Of a stretch of 64,000 nt of DNA, positions 39,044 through 51,500 are shown in pieces; within the stretch, counting starts at the first letter, position 1; each line of letters opens with the position of its first letter. The stretch lies in contig NW_020170421.1 in NCBI RefSeq assembly GCF_000524195.1, positions 196,500 to 260,499 on the forward strand, in the 5' to 3' direction. The notes under the pieces were generated by a model, which worked only from the letters and a program-made list of their open reading frames with translations, did not search any database and had not been told where the DNA came from. A program made the position numbers and the translations under genes. The stretch is from Echinococcus granulosus. Its lineage: Eukaryota > Platyhelminthes > Cestoda > Cyclophyllidea > Taeniidae.

Positions 39044-39664
39044 CTAATCGTCATAGTCTAAGGTATACAGCTCGGGTTTGTCATATCCCAACTCTTCTAA
39101 CGTTGGAATACCGAGTTCCTTCATGGTTGGCCCAACTTCCTGCATTAACCAAGGGAAGAGTTCCGGCTTTATCTCGCATTTATGCTGCAAAGTTTTAAAA
39201 AAAAGTCAAGACATACCTCTTATGTTTCAAGAATTGGTAACTCTTGTGCACTGTCTGAGTTAAGAACTGATTACTAAGACGCACGGGCATAAAAGAATCA
39301 AAGCAACACTGATTTTCGAAGGTGGTCAAATTTAGGTTTTCATAGAGGAAGCACTTACATGCAGGCTTTCAAGGTACCTAATAGCCAGAGCTAAATCGTT
39401 AAGACGTCGGCAAGCCTTAAAGATAGCAATAACGATATCCGGTTCTGGTATGATATCCTCTAGGTGCAAGTCCTGAAGGTACTTGCGCATCCACCACCCG
39501 TCCAAATTCGGTCGGTTAAAAGCACGCATGAAGCGTTCTTTGAATTCGGCATAAGGTTCTTCATCGTTAAGATACTTGGGATTGGAAGATGCCATGCGGA
39601 CTTGCAGCAAGGGTCGGGATGTTAAACATGCCGATCTAATGCCTAAAATCGTCAGACCATACAA
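39044..39664 (-). CDS. COX5A: Cytochrome c oxidase subunit Va, mitochondrial
   Basis: Two exons on the minus strand, 39664-39359 and 39184-39044 (stop TAG), with a 174-nt phase-0 intron (GTAAGT...TTGCAG). They give 148 residues; human COX5A has 150. The N-terminus is rich in Arg, Ser and Leu and fits a matrix-targeting presequence. Family landmarks are FKERFMRAFNRPNLDGW, IIPEPDIVIAIFKACRRLND, AIRYLESLH, and MQEVGPTMKELGIPTLEELGYDK at the C-terminus. It is a nuclear-encoded subunit on the matrix side of complex IV, where subunit Va is known to bind 3,5-diiodothyronine in mammals. The tail after GYDK is about a dozen residues of acidic extension. It faces the mevalonate kinase gene head to head, 832 bp apart. 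Confidence 0.95.
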
Positions 39665-40496
39665 TAGTTACAAAGTATTTGACCTTCAAGGACGGTAACC
39701 AACAGGAATCCTAAGAAATGACATTGAAAAAACAAGAACAAATTCGAGAACAGCAACAAGGGAAACAAACTAGTCCAAATGGCATGGAAAAAAGTGTTTG
39801 CACGCCGAAATAGATACGGACTAACAATACCTAGAGTCAACAGCAAGCAATCATTGAGTCGAATGGGTAAATAAATGAAAGAAATAAAATCTGCAGCACA
39901 CATAACATACACCGCGCCAACGAAGTCGTAGATCTCAAATGGAACATCGGGAGCACCGCCGACTTGAAATACCCGCGCGCAGCTACCCCTTTAAAACACG
40001 CACGCATGGCGTGCTACATAAATCTTTCCGCAATCATGTGCCAAAGGAACAAAGATGAGTCCATTTAATGCTGTTTAGTAATAATGTCTAAGTTTTTTGA
40101 TCATCGAATAAACAATGGGGCAAATTTTATTTCTCGGCACATAATATGCAAAGATTTAAAAATCAATAATTGTGTGAAGCTTGTAATACCAGGAGAGAAG
40201 ACTCAATGCTTCCAAATTTGACCCTTTGAAGAGATTATACTAATGGGGCACAAAAAGTACGAAAATAAGCAAATGCGCGAAAAAAACTTTACGCATTATT
40301 GATGGACACAAACTATTATTTGTTTTGATTATTTTACTAATATCGCCTTCTACAGCTTAGGCTTCTAATATTTTCACCTTGAGCAACGGGACCACTTCAT
40401 TGACCTATCCTCGTCTGCCTCGTAGTAAATGCGCACCAACTTTTGAATTCGCTGGAGGTGTACTGTATTCCGTGGTACTAATCTTCAAGAAAGTTT
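39665..40496. promoter_or_regulatory. Shared divergent promoter region of COX5A and mevalonate kinase
   Basis: The 832 bp between two divergent start codons must contain both promoters unless a distant 5' exon exists. It is AT-rich with no clear TATA element I would defend and no coding exon. Confidence 0.55.
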
Positions 40497-41651
40497 ATGG
40501 TTTCAATATCAGCACCAGGGAAAGTTATCCTGTTTGGTGAACACGCAGTGGTATATGGTTGTCCTGCCCTGGCTGCCTCCATTGATGCGTCTACCACCTT
40601 GAAATTTCACCGGATCATTCCATGTGATGACACAGACATTGCCTTTAAACTTAACTTTATTAATTTTACTGATAGATCGATTTGCCTGAAAGCCAGTGAT
40701 TTTACCTTTGATTTCCCACCCAATGGTATATGTTCTGATATGCACGATTTCTTTCTTATCAAATCACAAACTTTGTTGTCCAAACTTAATGTCCCCAATC
40801 AGATTGTACAAAGTGTTGCAGTTATTCTTCTTTCTTACCACATATTAAAATCAAGGTATCATGTCAGAAGGACTGTTAGTCTGCCATGGGATATCACACT
40901 CACCTCGACCCTGCCCATCAACGCTGGACTTGGCTCGTCAGCGGCATACTGCTCCGTCGTTGCCACATTTTTCCTCTATTCGTACGGACGCATCGCTGGT
41001 CCTGACCTGACTGAAGCCGAACTTCTCCTCATACAGTCTTTCGCTAACGAGTTGGAGAAGATTATGCATGCCTCTCCTTCTGGTGTTGACACTGCTATCA
41101 GTGCTTCTGGTGGTATGATTTTGTTTAAGAAGGATGCCACTGATGGTAGTACTCTTATTCGGCCATTATCTGTCCCAATGCTGCGTGATAACTTGCCGAA
41201 GTTGTTAATAATAAATACCAACACTCCTCGGTCAACGGCAGACGTCGTCGACTCAGTTCGGAAGTTCCGTGAGTGTGAACCTGAATTGTGTAATCAAATT
41301 TTTAAGAACATAAGTGCCATTTGTAAAAAGGCTGAGGGCATATTTTCGTCGCCTCTCGAAGGGGATTCTTGGGATGTTTTGTGCAAGCTGTTCCTGCAGA
41401 ATCACAATGCACTTTGCAAACTTGGTGTGTCTAACGAGGCCCTTGATGAAATCGTGAGGAGGCTGAGAACCATCGGTTTTGGTGCCAAACTTACGGGTGC
41501 TGGTCGAGGTGGGTGTGCTATCGCTTTGCCTTGTGGGACAATGGACTCAAGGGATGCTGTTGACAGGGTGAGAAATCTCCTTCAAGATCTGAATGTCACT
41601 GTCTTTGAGACCACCTTCTGTGCACCTGGCATCAGAATGGAAATAGCCTAA
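40497..41651 (+). CDS. MVK: Mevalonate kinase, single exon
   Basis: An uninterrupted 384-residue frame; human MVK has 396. It phosphorylates mevalonate to 5-phosphomevalonate in the isoprenoid pathway, using ATP. GHMP-kinase motifs are all present: N-terminal PGKVILFGEHAVVYG (residues about 7-21), the ATP-binding PINAGLGSSAAYC loop (about 140-152), ASPSGVDTAIS with the catalytic Asp (about 192-202), and C-terminal AKLTGAGRGGCAIAL, where the usual glycine run carries an Arg. The ATG is the first in frame and fits the family start. Flatworms are known to keep the mevalonate branch while lacking sterol synthesis, so the product would feed dolichol, ubiquinone and prenylation. It is the only intron-free gene in the window, which could reflect an old retrocopy that stayed functional. 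The frame shows no damage. Confidence 0.95.
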   Translation: MVSISAPGKVILFGEHAVVYGCPALAASIDASTTLKFHRIIPCDDTDIAFKLNFINFTDRSICLKASDFTFDFPPNGICSDMHDFFLIKSQTLLSKLNVPNQIVQSVAVILLSYHILKSRYHVRRTVSLPWDITLTSTLPINAGLGSSAAYCSVVATFFLYSYGRIAGPDLTEAELLLIQSFANELEKIMHASPSGVDTAISASGGMILFKKDATDGSTLIRPLSVPMLRDNLPKLLIINTNTPRSTADVVDSVRKFRECEPELCNQIFKNISAICKKAEGIFSSPLEGDSWDVLCKLFLQNHNALCKLGVSNEALDEIVRRLRTIGFGAKLTGAGRGGCAIALPCGTMDSRDAVDRVRNLLQDLNVTVFETTFCAPGIRMEIA

Positions 41652-43459
41652 AACAGCTAGATGGTGTAAAGTTTATTTTTTGAGACTTTTGATGCCTGAA
41701 AATGCATTTTTAATAAAGAAGTATTGAAAACGTATTCGATTTCCAATGAAGTTTTTGCATTTCGATTTACTTCTCGACAGATTAACACGAATGAAAGTTT
41801 CTAGGCTCTGGCACGAATCATGTTCGTCGCTAGTGGATCAGTAGCATTAAGGAGCTGCTCTTGTTTCCTTCTTATAGGTTAAAAATTGGCCGATCATCTG
41901 CTTTTCATTAATCAGCTTTCGAACTTAGTTTGTGCATGGCATATCTGGTTCGAGACTATTCTTCTAAGTGGTTATTGGTTCGAGTTTTTGAATGCGTTTA
42001 TTCTGTGACTTTAACAGGATTCGGGGGTGTGTTTTCCTCTAGAATAGCGTCCTAGGCATCTTCAATATCACCGTCGCGCATATGTGATATCCCTATTTTT
42101 TAACCCAGTGCGCAACTTACGCGTGTAACAAGTAGTAATAGGAAGAAAAAAGCTAGCTACTGACAACTGGTATAATATCAGAATAACAGGGTATTTTTAC
42201 TGTCGATTTTCCCCTGAGACTGGCAGATTTGTTGATATGTCCGTGTCCCAAATAGTAATTATGGCAACGGCACTTTGACGATGTTGCGACCAACCTATAT
42301 TTTAGTTTAAAAAATACGTCGATAGCGTAAGATGCGGAGAGTCTTTCACAGCTCTATTCTGATTCGTGTTTCAGTTTGTGTAGCTTATTTTATCTTTTTT
42401 TTACTGGTGTTAGTAGGCGAACATGTTGGTACAGAGCTAAGCCACATACTTAGGGAATAGATATAGTTCGTCAGTTCTATGTGACCTACAAGTATTGCTT
42501 TTGAGCCGACCGCGCCCAAGTATAATGGGGGACTCTTAAGGAAAATCTATGTTAGTCAGTAGATTTTTACGGGGGGTTCTATTGTAACCGCGGTAGCGCA
42601 CTTGGTGATCAACGGTGAATTGCATTCTGAGGCGTTTCTATTAATGCTTCTTGCCATAGATGACGCCTTGTATTATAACATGAATTTAGATGATTGTTAT
42701 TTTAAATGAGGCAGTTAAATTTGTCTTCCAACTGATAACCGCCCACTAGGGGTGCCCGTCTCCCAAAGACTTCATCCGCTTTGACATTGTCGGATTCGTT
42801 CGGAGCGTGTGGAACGGTACTATTTCGGAAGAGACGAGGTTTTAGGAAAAGCACCGAAGGGTTCTGTATCGAGTAGGGCAGTGGAAATTCCACGAGACCG
42901 CATCACATCAATGAGGTACGATTAACGCCGGCTGTCACAATCACTGCCGCGTTATTAGAAGAAAACCGACTATCTACTTCAAATTGCCACGTTTATTGTT
43001 TTAAACCCAACCGATCTGTTCGCAATGCGATTTAATACAGCCAACTATAAGACGAATGCATGTGACTCAGGTGACAACCCCACTTTTATGGCTGAGCAAC
43101 AAGTTAAAACACAAAATTTTGGAAACTGTCTTGAAGAATTTTCACTTGATGATGTGTACAGGAGCCTTTCAAATTTGGTCTTCCGGTTAATTAACATCAG
43201 ATCCCCGATTCAAGGAGAAAAATACTTTTGTAAGCTCGCTGTCAACTTGTAAATGACCAACAGTGGAGAGGCGTCGAAAAGGTGAACGTAGGACAACTTT
43301 GCACAACTTTCAGGTGGCTATCCCGTACCCAAGTCAGCATATGTACCACCCAGTCAATTTCGTGATGTCGTGACTATAGTGAAGGCGTGGTATTCGAGGT
43401 TAGATTTCCATTTTCTGACTAACGGCAATATTATCTGTACGGTAGCGCATGTAGTTATA
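41652..43459. other. Spacer after mevalonate kinase; no gene recognised
   Basis: Holds the MVK 3' UTR. An open frame at 43025-43252 (75 residues, containing FGNCLEEFSLDDVYRSLSNL) has protein-like composition but no known family and no clear splice sites, so it is not called a gene. The frame at 42702-42893 (-) is similar in status. Confidence 0.4.
41712..41717 (+). promoter_or_regulatory. AATAAA polyadenylation signal of mevalonate kinase
   Basis: A canonical AATAAA lies 61 nt after the stop codon, followed by AT-rich and GT-containing sequence. It is the clearest polyadenylation hexamer in the window. Confidence 0.75.
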
Positions 43460-43720
43460 TTTATGCAATCCTTTGAATGGTGGCTTGACTCTTCATTTGG
43501 GTTATGCGGACACTTAAGGCTCGGTCATTGTACTTCCGCTGGGTGGCACGGACTCCAGCCCNNNNNNNNNNNNNNNNNNNNNNNNNNNNNNNNNNNNNNN
43601 NNNNNNNNNNNNNNNNNNNNNNNNNNNNNNNNNNNNNNNNNNNNNNNNNNNNNNNNNNNNNTTCTCTACGTCGGCACTGCATTTTCTGTCTTGGTATTGT
43701 GGGTTATTTAAATTGTGGGT
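43460..43720 (+). mobile_element. Solo LTR of the miniature LTR family, interrupted by a gap
   Basis: The left part matches the LTR (GACTCTTCATTTGGGTTATG, GGACACTTAAGGCTCGGTCA, TTGTACTTCCGCTGGGTGGC) and the right part resumes with TTCTCTACGTCGGCACTGCA and TTTTCTGTCTTGGTATTGTG. The 100-N gap (43562-43661) falls inside. The 3' end is degenerate and no interior follows. Confidence 0.75.
43562..43661. other. Assembly gap (100 N)
   Basis: A run of 100 N inside an LTR copy. By comparison with other LTRs only about 30-40 bp should be missing, so 100 is probably a placeholder or an extra insertion is hidden. Confidence 0.95.
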
Positions 43721-44457
43721 CTCCCGAGCATTCACACACAGATTTGAGTGGATGTAGCCGATTTCAACTGTGATAGACTGCCAGGATAGAGCTCCTCACT
43801 CGTTATCCACGTTTTGATTGGTTATATACTTCATGGCTATTTTGGCCTAATTCCATTACTTCCCTGGTCAAACTAAGAGCTAGATTCCATTAAATGACAA
43901 TGATAGTAGTCAGACTTACATAAAGCTTCAATAAATTAACTTTATTTGAAGTTTATAACGATGGTAGTCGCGACTTTTAGCAAGAAATTAGCGGTTGAAT
44001 CAAAGTGGAGGAGCGCTGAAGGCTACCGAATATTTCATATATAGTAAATTAGTAAATCCCTGCTCTCTGAGAAGTCCATTAACCGTGGTTAGTTGTTTGG
44101 ATGATCATCGTATCCGCTACTGTTGCAGTAGTTGATTAAGATCTAAAACACTTTGACCTTAAATTTAGCCTTCAAGTTTAACTCTCAATTTGCCAAGGCT
44201 GAAGAATACGTTCCCATATTTTTTCCAGAGAAAAAAAATGTCCACTTTTACCTGATAATTTGGCCCAAAACTAAGGTTTCGCCAATTTGAAAAAAAAGCA
44301 ATTAATTTGTCCTGAGAAAAACCAACTTATGCCTTCGACAAAGTAACCGTCTGATTAATTTCGATGACTGTGTAAGTGTCAGATTGGTAGGGAAAAACCT
44401 TTCATCAGCATTGAAAGATGATACAGGACAATACAGGCAAATTTCCAAAGGAACTGT

Positions 44458-45555
44458 AGCTCCTTAAGATGTCCCTGAAGACAAAAGAAGACATTATACT
44501 CGGGCAGAATATGCATTGTCGACGTTGAAAAGGGCCGGGAGGCTACTGACATGTTCCAAGGGCCACGTCGCTAAGCGAAAATTCAATGGCGAAGCCCTGG
44601 GTGTCCGAGAAAATCAAACGAAGAGTTAAAAACATAATTAAAGCCGCATACAGCCCCTCTCCTTTTGAGCATCGTCTCCAGCCCTACCATTGGTCAACCT
44701 TCCACGTCTGCTATCACAACGTAGTCGGTGTTGTAAGAAAAACATCCACGAACCAACTGGATAGCCATCGATGTTGCGTGCAACTAAGATACCTATCTGT
44801 CACGTCACTGATCCGTCCCGGCAATTCTAGTGAATGCAAATTTTCGTCTTGAGGGGAAACTGTATTAAGAGAGAAGGGATGTACTTATCATCTCCTACGT
44901 ATATCATCAGGTAAGAGAATACTGACCTAAAACCAATCATTTGACAAGAGGCAGAGTTTAACTATTTCCATTGGAATAATGTTTCAAACCTCTTCCTCCT
45001 TGCCCTATTGTTCGTGCTTCAGTGCTGTCCAGGCATACCTGGCTATCTTGGTTCTCTCCAGCCAGTGGATAGGTAAAGAAGGTATCGCGTGTTTGCTTCA
45101 TTGACACCTTCATACATGTATGGCGGATAGCTCCGTAACGAACATTTTTAGATGGTCCATGGCCACTACTGCTGTCGCTTCAACTGCTAATAGCATTCCT
45201 GCATAAAATGGGAGTGCGGTTGTCATCAAGACAAATGTCATTTTCACTCCTTCTGCTATAGGTCGTCACATATTTCCCCAACTGCAGCATATGCTCCTCC
45301 TCCGTCATGTTAAGGGTAGCTATCCTTTAGGATCGGATTCATTTTCCTTTGCCACCGATGTGGCACTCCGAGACTTCCCTAAAGACGAGGAAAATTGTAT
45401 TACTACGCCAAAAAATGTGCTATTGACGTACAGAAGGGTGAAGGGGTGGGCGCTGGATTACTTGTATGGGCCAGAGACCATGCAGCAGAAGCGGAGCCTT
45501 AAGTGTCTATGAAACAGAAACGAAAAGTTTAAGGACTATTCGAAGTACTGCGGCG
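44458..45555 (-). mobile_element. Miniature LTR retrotransposon, full-length copy in reverse orientation
   Basis: On the minus strand the order is: 5' LTR (about 45555-45359), degenerate primer-binding-like site (45357-45347), interior, purine tract (complement CCCCTCTCCTTTT, 44654-44666), then 3' LTR (44652 to about 44458). The purine tract and the LTR start TGTATG match the copy at 31785-32858. The interior near 44700-44830 is the complement of the other copy's 32480-32620 segment. Not inside any recognised gene. Confidence 0.8.
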
Positions 45556-48500
45556 TTAAAGGTAACGTCAGTCCTTTTCCCCACTTAACCAAGTATAGGT
45601 GTACTTTGACACAGATTTTCGATGTCACCACGGCGTTCAAAGCGTCACAAATTTTCCCGATAAAGAGATTTAGAGCTGATTTGATCTAGCTACTCCATTT
45701 TAATAGCACGGTCTTTCAACCATGCCCTACAAACTCTTGACTTCAGAAAGGCTCCTGCATGCTACATTTGTTACAGCGGTAGGCGAAGCCAGATCAAACA
45801 AACGCATGCCAAACCCAGACGTTACGGAAGGAATCATTTGACGTGAATGGCTGAATTTGTGGAGAATCACTGCCGAAGGCTTGTCGAAGCCACGTTCGCC
45901 CAAATCAATTTCAACAATTTAGTGTTCTACAAGGCGGAAATCCAAAAGGTGAGGAGGTGTGGAAATTGGGAAATATATCTCGCATGGACCTGCTATGGTA
46001 TTTATTAAAGGGCTTATCCATCGCGCAAGTAAATAATGCATCCTCCATGGCCCTGGAATTTGGTTTAGCGGTTTGAGCCGCATAATGATAGGAATGGATA
46101 CGAAATGTTATCTGTATGTAGCTAATTCAAATTATGCAGTTTGCTGAATATCTCTTCTTTTAGGCAAATGCAGTCACTGGCATTGTAAATGTACACGTTG
46201 TGGAGCCTCGTCCAGCTTTGAGCGGCAGGAAACCAGTGAGTCTCCTCTCTCTCGAGGCCGTTTACAAAGAGCACCAATTTTCAGGTACAATGTACCCTGA
46301 GGTATGCCTCACTGACTTTAGGATCAAACGAATTTTGCCTCTACGAAAATGGAATAAATTGCATTTATGCCCTTTGATGTTTTCAAAAGCACTAAATGAA
46401 TTGTTATTACCGAATTAACCATGAAAAGCGATAGAGATGGCCTGGAAAAGCAAAAAGAGCTATGTAACGAAATGATATTGGTTTTAACAAAGTGGACTTC
46501 TCAAACTCCCCAGTTTTGCTTCCACCTTTGCACCATGACCTAGTCGTACCTATTGCTTCGGCCTCATTGCATGCTGAAGGGAACCCTCTCCTTGATGCCA
46601 ATGTTTCCTCATCGTATAATACTTTCCATTAGATTCCTCGGCAATATTTTCATCTTCGCAATGGCCAGTAATCAATCACAGATAGTCAGTAGTTTCGCGT
46701 ATTACCAAATCCTTTTACATATGTTTTCGTATTCAATGAGCTAGCCTTAGGACAAAAAATAGGCTTTTAGCCAATCGTTGACAGGCCCATTCATCTTCTC
46801 TACGATATTTTAAGCCTAAATTAGCAGGATGCAACGTTTGACCGCTCAGCCTTCACTAAAATCGTAATGGTTAAAAGTGAATAAACACAAACTTGTCTAA
46901 ATATTTTCTACTGATGGTTTGGTTAATTATTCACTAATAATTAAGCAAAGTAGAGCAGTTCCGAAGGCCTCCTTGAGGTGTGTAGTTGACTTCCCAGCCA
47001 TTGTTTAAAGTGTTTCAATACCACTAGCTTCAAAGACTGTTTCATGGAACTTCTGCAAGCGTGCTCCTCTCTTAGCTTGTGAAGCACTCGCCTCACAAGA
47101 CTGCAACATCTAGAAGAAGGTTAGCGAGACTATCAACGCGACTGTGAATCCGTACCACCAGCCGCCGGTCCTCATCCCACGTAATTAAACATATATGCCA
47201 AAACGGATGTCAAATCACTAACATAAAGGCTAAAATATCATCTTTGATGACTAGAATGTTTAAAGCACATGAGGCATATCAACCCCTTGTCGGATGGATT
47301 TCACGATTTTAAGGCTGTCATATAAATCTGTCGGCCTTCTATAAAGTTCTTTTGCAACGCCAGATGGTCTCGTTCACGAGTCACCTCCATATGTCAGAAT
47401 AAATACTGAGGCCACCAATTTTGACACTAATTTTTGGTTGAGAATGGGATGTCACCTTTTTCATAGACTTCCTGAAGCTAGACCTTTTGCATTTGCTGCT
47501 TATCGGCAAATCCCTGTGCATGTGAGTGACCCACCACTTGCTTGGTGACATTCGCAACTGCAACCTCTGATCCATCTATGACGTGTCGCCGACGATGTGT
47601 AATTGTGCAATATGAAGAATGGAAAATCTTCCTGATCGTGGACTGATTCAGGTGACACGGCCTCCAAATGATAAATAGTTTGGGATGAATTTAGTGAGGA
47701 GGTGGTCTAAGGCTCGACTTTGGAACACAAGTTTGTGTTGGTGAAAGGTGAGAGGCAAGTGGTGGAGAGAGTAATGAATAGTAGCGTATTGATAGACTGG
47801 CAGAGTCCATCAGTGGTAGTGTCAAAGGTGCGGTAAAAAAGGAGAAGGTGAGAAGTGAACTGAGGCATGTTAGTTATTCACACATCGTTGACCTTTCTGT
47901 TTCTGTCGGTCAGCCTCAACCAATTCCTCCACAATGCATACCACCGGCGCATTGCATCTAGCCTGATCGTTAGGCATTTGCGAAGAATCGTCTCGGAGAC
48001 AGGAGAGTGTAGATATGCCACCGATGAGGCATAAGTGTTGGTGCATCCGACTTTTTGCAAAATTCCCGCTCCAGACTGGTGCTAATGGTAGTCTTTGTAG
48101 CACAAAGACGGACGTCTCTTTTTATGGCTATAATTAGACCTCTAGTTCTCCGTCTTTAATTAATGCTCGGCATTTGCGTTTGCAACAATATGCGTGCGTT
48201 CATCCACAGACTCGCCAATTCATTTGTACATGCACTTAGTTATTCGCTTACTCACCTCCTTTACCTACTCCTTCTTTTACCACTATTTTTTCATGTTTTC
48301 GCCATAAAATAAACGCGCCCTCTAATTGAAACAACGCACTATTTACAGAAGCCTCGTGGCTGGAGAGGTGTTGCAAACTGTTTCAACTGAGCCTCATTGA
48401 AAGAGAGTTAAATGCCTGCTTATAGCACAAATACGCAGACGGATCTGAACATAAACGCCATGCAAGAGCACGCATAGGCATTAAGACCACGATGGTGGCG

Positions 48501-51500
48501 GAGAACCTCACGGTAAATACTAAGTCCCAAAGTTATACTCCAATTTTTCGTGTACTTTCATCCTGTCAGCACTCTACATGGCATGTGCTTCTTTTGGCAC
48601 TTAGGACCTCTCGACTTGCATCAATTTGTGACACTTGATTTTGATGCTTCCAATTTTATCAGTTGTTCGTTTTTTATTTATCGAAACCCCTTTCATCTTG
48701 CTCTTCACCTTGCTTGTTAACTTAGGCTTGGTTCAAGTGTGTATTGTCAGTCCTCCTGCCTTAGATGCGATTAACCGAATTTCGGCACATCATTGATGCA
48801 CTGCTTATTCTTCACACTGATGTGTGCAACTAAGAAAAAGGGTGTGACAGAGATTTGCTAGACTGCTTTTGACTTTGAGCACGCCCTTGAATGTCCCTCA
48901 GTAATGGCAGCCAATGAGACGTTCACATGTCGTCTCAATGTCAACGGTGGTGATTGTGTCAGAGCTGTTGCCTAATGGGAGAGCCGTCCACCCTACTATG
49001 GAGCGAGACTCCTCGGTCTCCGCTTCCCGATTCCTAGCGTTCCTAGACAAGCCCGGTTGGTTTGCTTTGGACATCTTTATTAAAGACGACAAGATGTATA
49101 GGGAAAATACAATATTGAAGAAGGAGGGGAGCCGCAGTCACTAGGTAAGGGAGAGGGCGATCCAGTTACAAGGTTCGAATTTCCTGCTTGCCTCCTCCCT
49201 GCAGGGCAAATTCAAACAACATAAGTATTGCACTACACCTACGGATTCACAGGTTCCAGTTCCCTGGTCTAGCACTAGTGCATTTGAAGGGGAGAAACTC
49301 ATGAGAGTCACAGATGTCTGTAAGGATGAGCAACGAAATAGGAACACCTTATATTTAAATGCCATTGGTAGTTAAGCTCACAAGTTGTTTAATAAATAAA
49401 AATCCTACACTCCGGAAACGTTTTCACCAAAGCAAGCGAGGAAAATTGACCACAAATGCAGAATACCCAAATAAACGAAGGACGATCCAGTCTTCTTCAA
49501 TGTCGACAGCATTTGTTTGATTAAATTACTGCACAAGACGATATAGATGCGATTTTTCGGAAGTGCTTTCATGCATCCATACCGCTTTTCTACCGACGGC
49601 GCAATTCCGCTGGCATAAGTTTACAGGCCACGAAGTATTAGATTGGAAATGTATGCCGTTGTTGATGTTAATAGAAATTGCTTTTGCTTGAAGCGACGCC
49701 AGGATGATGATACTTCGTCTTTATCCATTCATTTTTCCCGAGTTTCGATTGATAAATGCATGGATAGTGATGTCCTATCTTCCCAACTTATGGGTAATTG
49801 GACAGGGCACTTTCCAAACCCTTTATGGACAGTCCCCTTGCACGTGCATTATGGTAGTGGACGATCGGGCATATCGTAGGGGGGAGGCACGAAATTTGCT
49901 TGCTATAGTGGCCATCATGACAACGCTTGCCAGTTGATATTTGTAGTCGGTCTGCAAGGTGATTTGCGACTCCTAGTGAATGGCGGTGGAGCTCCTTTGA
50001 ATCGTGATACCACAATAAGAACTTGATTACTCACTAGTGACTATGATTCGCCTCTCAAGTACATCCTTGAATCCAAAAGTGCTTTCATTATTGGGTCTTG
50101 GATAAATTACAACGTTCTCTTCAAGCACATATGCGCTAAAGAGAATACCTACGTGACCAAGGTGACCTTTAGTGGTGGTGGGGGTAGTACTTATTGCCTA
50201 TGGTGTCAGGGTGAATCGATGGCACAGACGTTGGAGACAATCCTCGCCATGTTAGTAGGAAGTATGCGCAATGCGCTTGCTCCCGGAAGCGCCAAGTTTC
50301 ACGCGAATGTTGCAGACTTCCATGAAGTTTGCTACTGTCAAGTCAGTGCTGCCGATCTTACCATGAGTGGGCTGAACGCCCTGCCCTGTGTAGCTGACAA
50401 CGTCAATCGCTCATCTGAAAGAACAGCTTCCCTGCAATAATATCTTGATTCAAGTAATTGCTTTCCAAATCACAATTTATCCAACATCACTTCTGAAAAG
50501 TAGATGAACTGGAAGTTTTTCTTCGTGAGGATAACTGTCTTCGGCTTCAACGTCAATGAGTACCTAACCATGGTCCGCAATCCGATCTTATTTCTTTCGC
50601 AATATATGCAAATGAGACAGCGATCAAATTGGTACGAACACGCTTCATGACTTGCGGCTGTGATACTGTGAGAATAAAGTCCATGGCGGTTCTACACTTC
50701 CTGACGACACAGAAATCGAGGATCGTAAAATTGAGGTTACCAGAACTACTTAAATCAGTAACTGTCACTTTGGCCTCTCAACCACGCGTCATGCACGGAT
50801 TTGACGTTAATTAGATGGAAGCCACATCTACGTTCCGGATGTCTCCCAGTGACACTTCTGTTTGTCCACAGTGCTTGGTTCTTACTGGGTGAGTCTGTCA
50901 CACCTGCCAGTCCTTTCTTCTCGCACTTAACGCCTTACTATCATGAAGGGCATTTAGTAGATTTATCTTATAAACAACGCATTTCCTTATCAAAACGTAT
51001 GTTATGCCCCCGAATTCGCTGTCTAAGTCCGTCTAGGGTCCACTTTATTGAGCCATGCTTCCATTCTGAACAACAAAGTGTTGTAGGGGGTCATCACTTT
51101 CTGATATGAAACATTGCTGCTCCAGTAGTGTATTATTATATAAGGCGGTGTTGATTGCAGAAGTGGAGATGAGTTTGGGAGAAAAGAGTTTATACTACGC
51201 CCTTTAAATCGATTCACATGAGTTTGATATCCTGAATTTCTAGTCACTGAAGCGGACAGCTCATATAAGACTGAGGAGTGAAGAGTTGAACATCTTCCAA
51301 ATAGGCTTTCTTCAGCTCTTAGCCAACGAACTGAGCCAGTACGACAGAGGTTGAAACTCCACCACCCTACCCCTTCACCGACTGGATCGGCACTACTGCC
51401 CACGCTTTAGCCTTCATGCACTTCTGTCTCCATATTGGTGCCAGTGATGTAAAGTGGCTAACTGACAGATGCAGAGTTCGTTGAACCATCCCAAACACCT

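Noticed and set aside
47381..48103. Basic frames on - considered as a transposase or integrase remnant
   Set aside because: No catalytic motif (DDE/DDD, reverse-transcriptase or zinc-finger) could be seen, so no mobile-element call is made.
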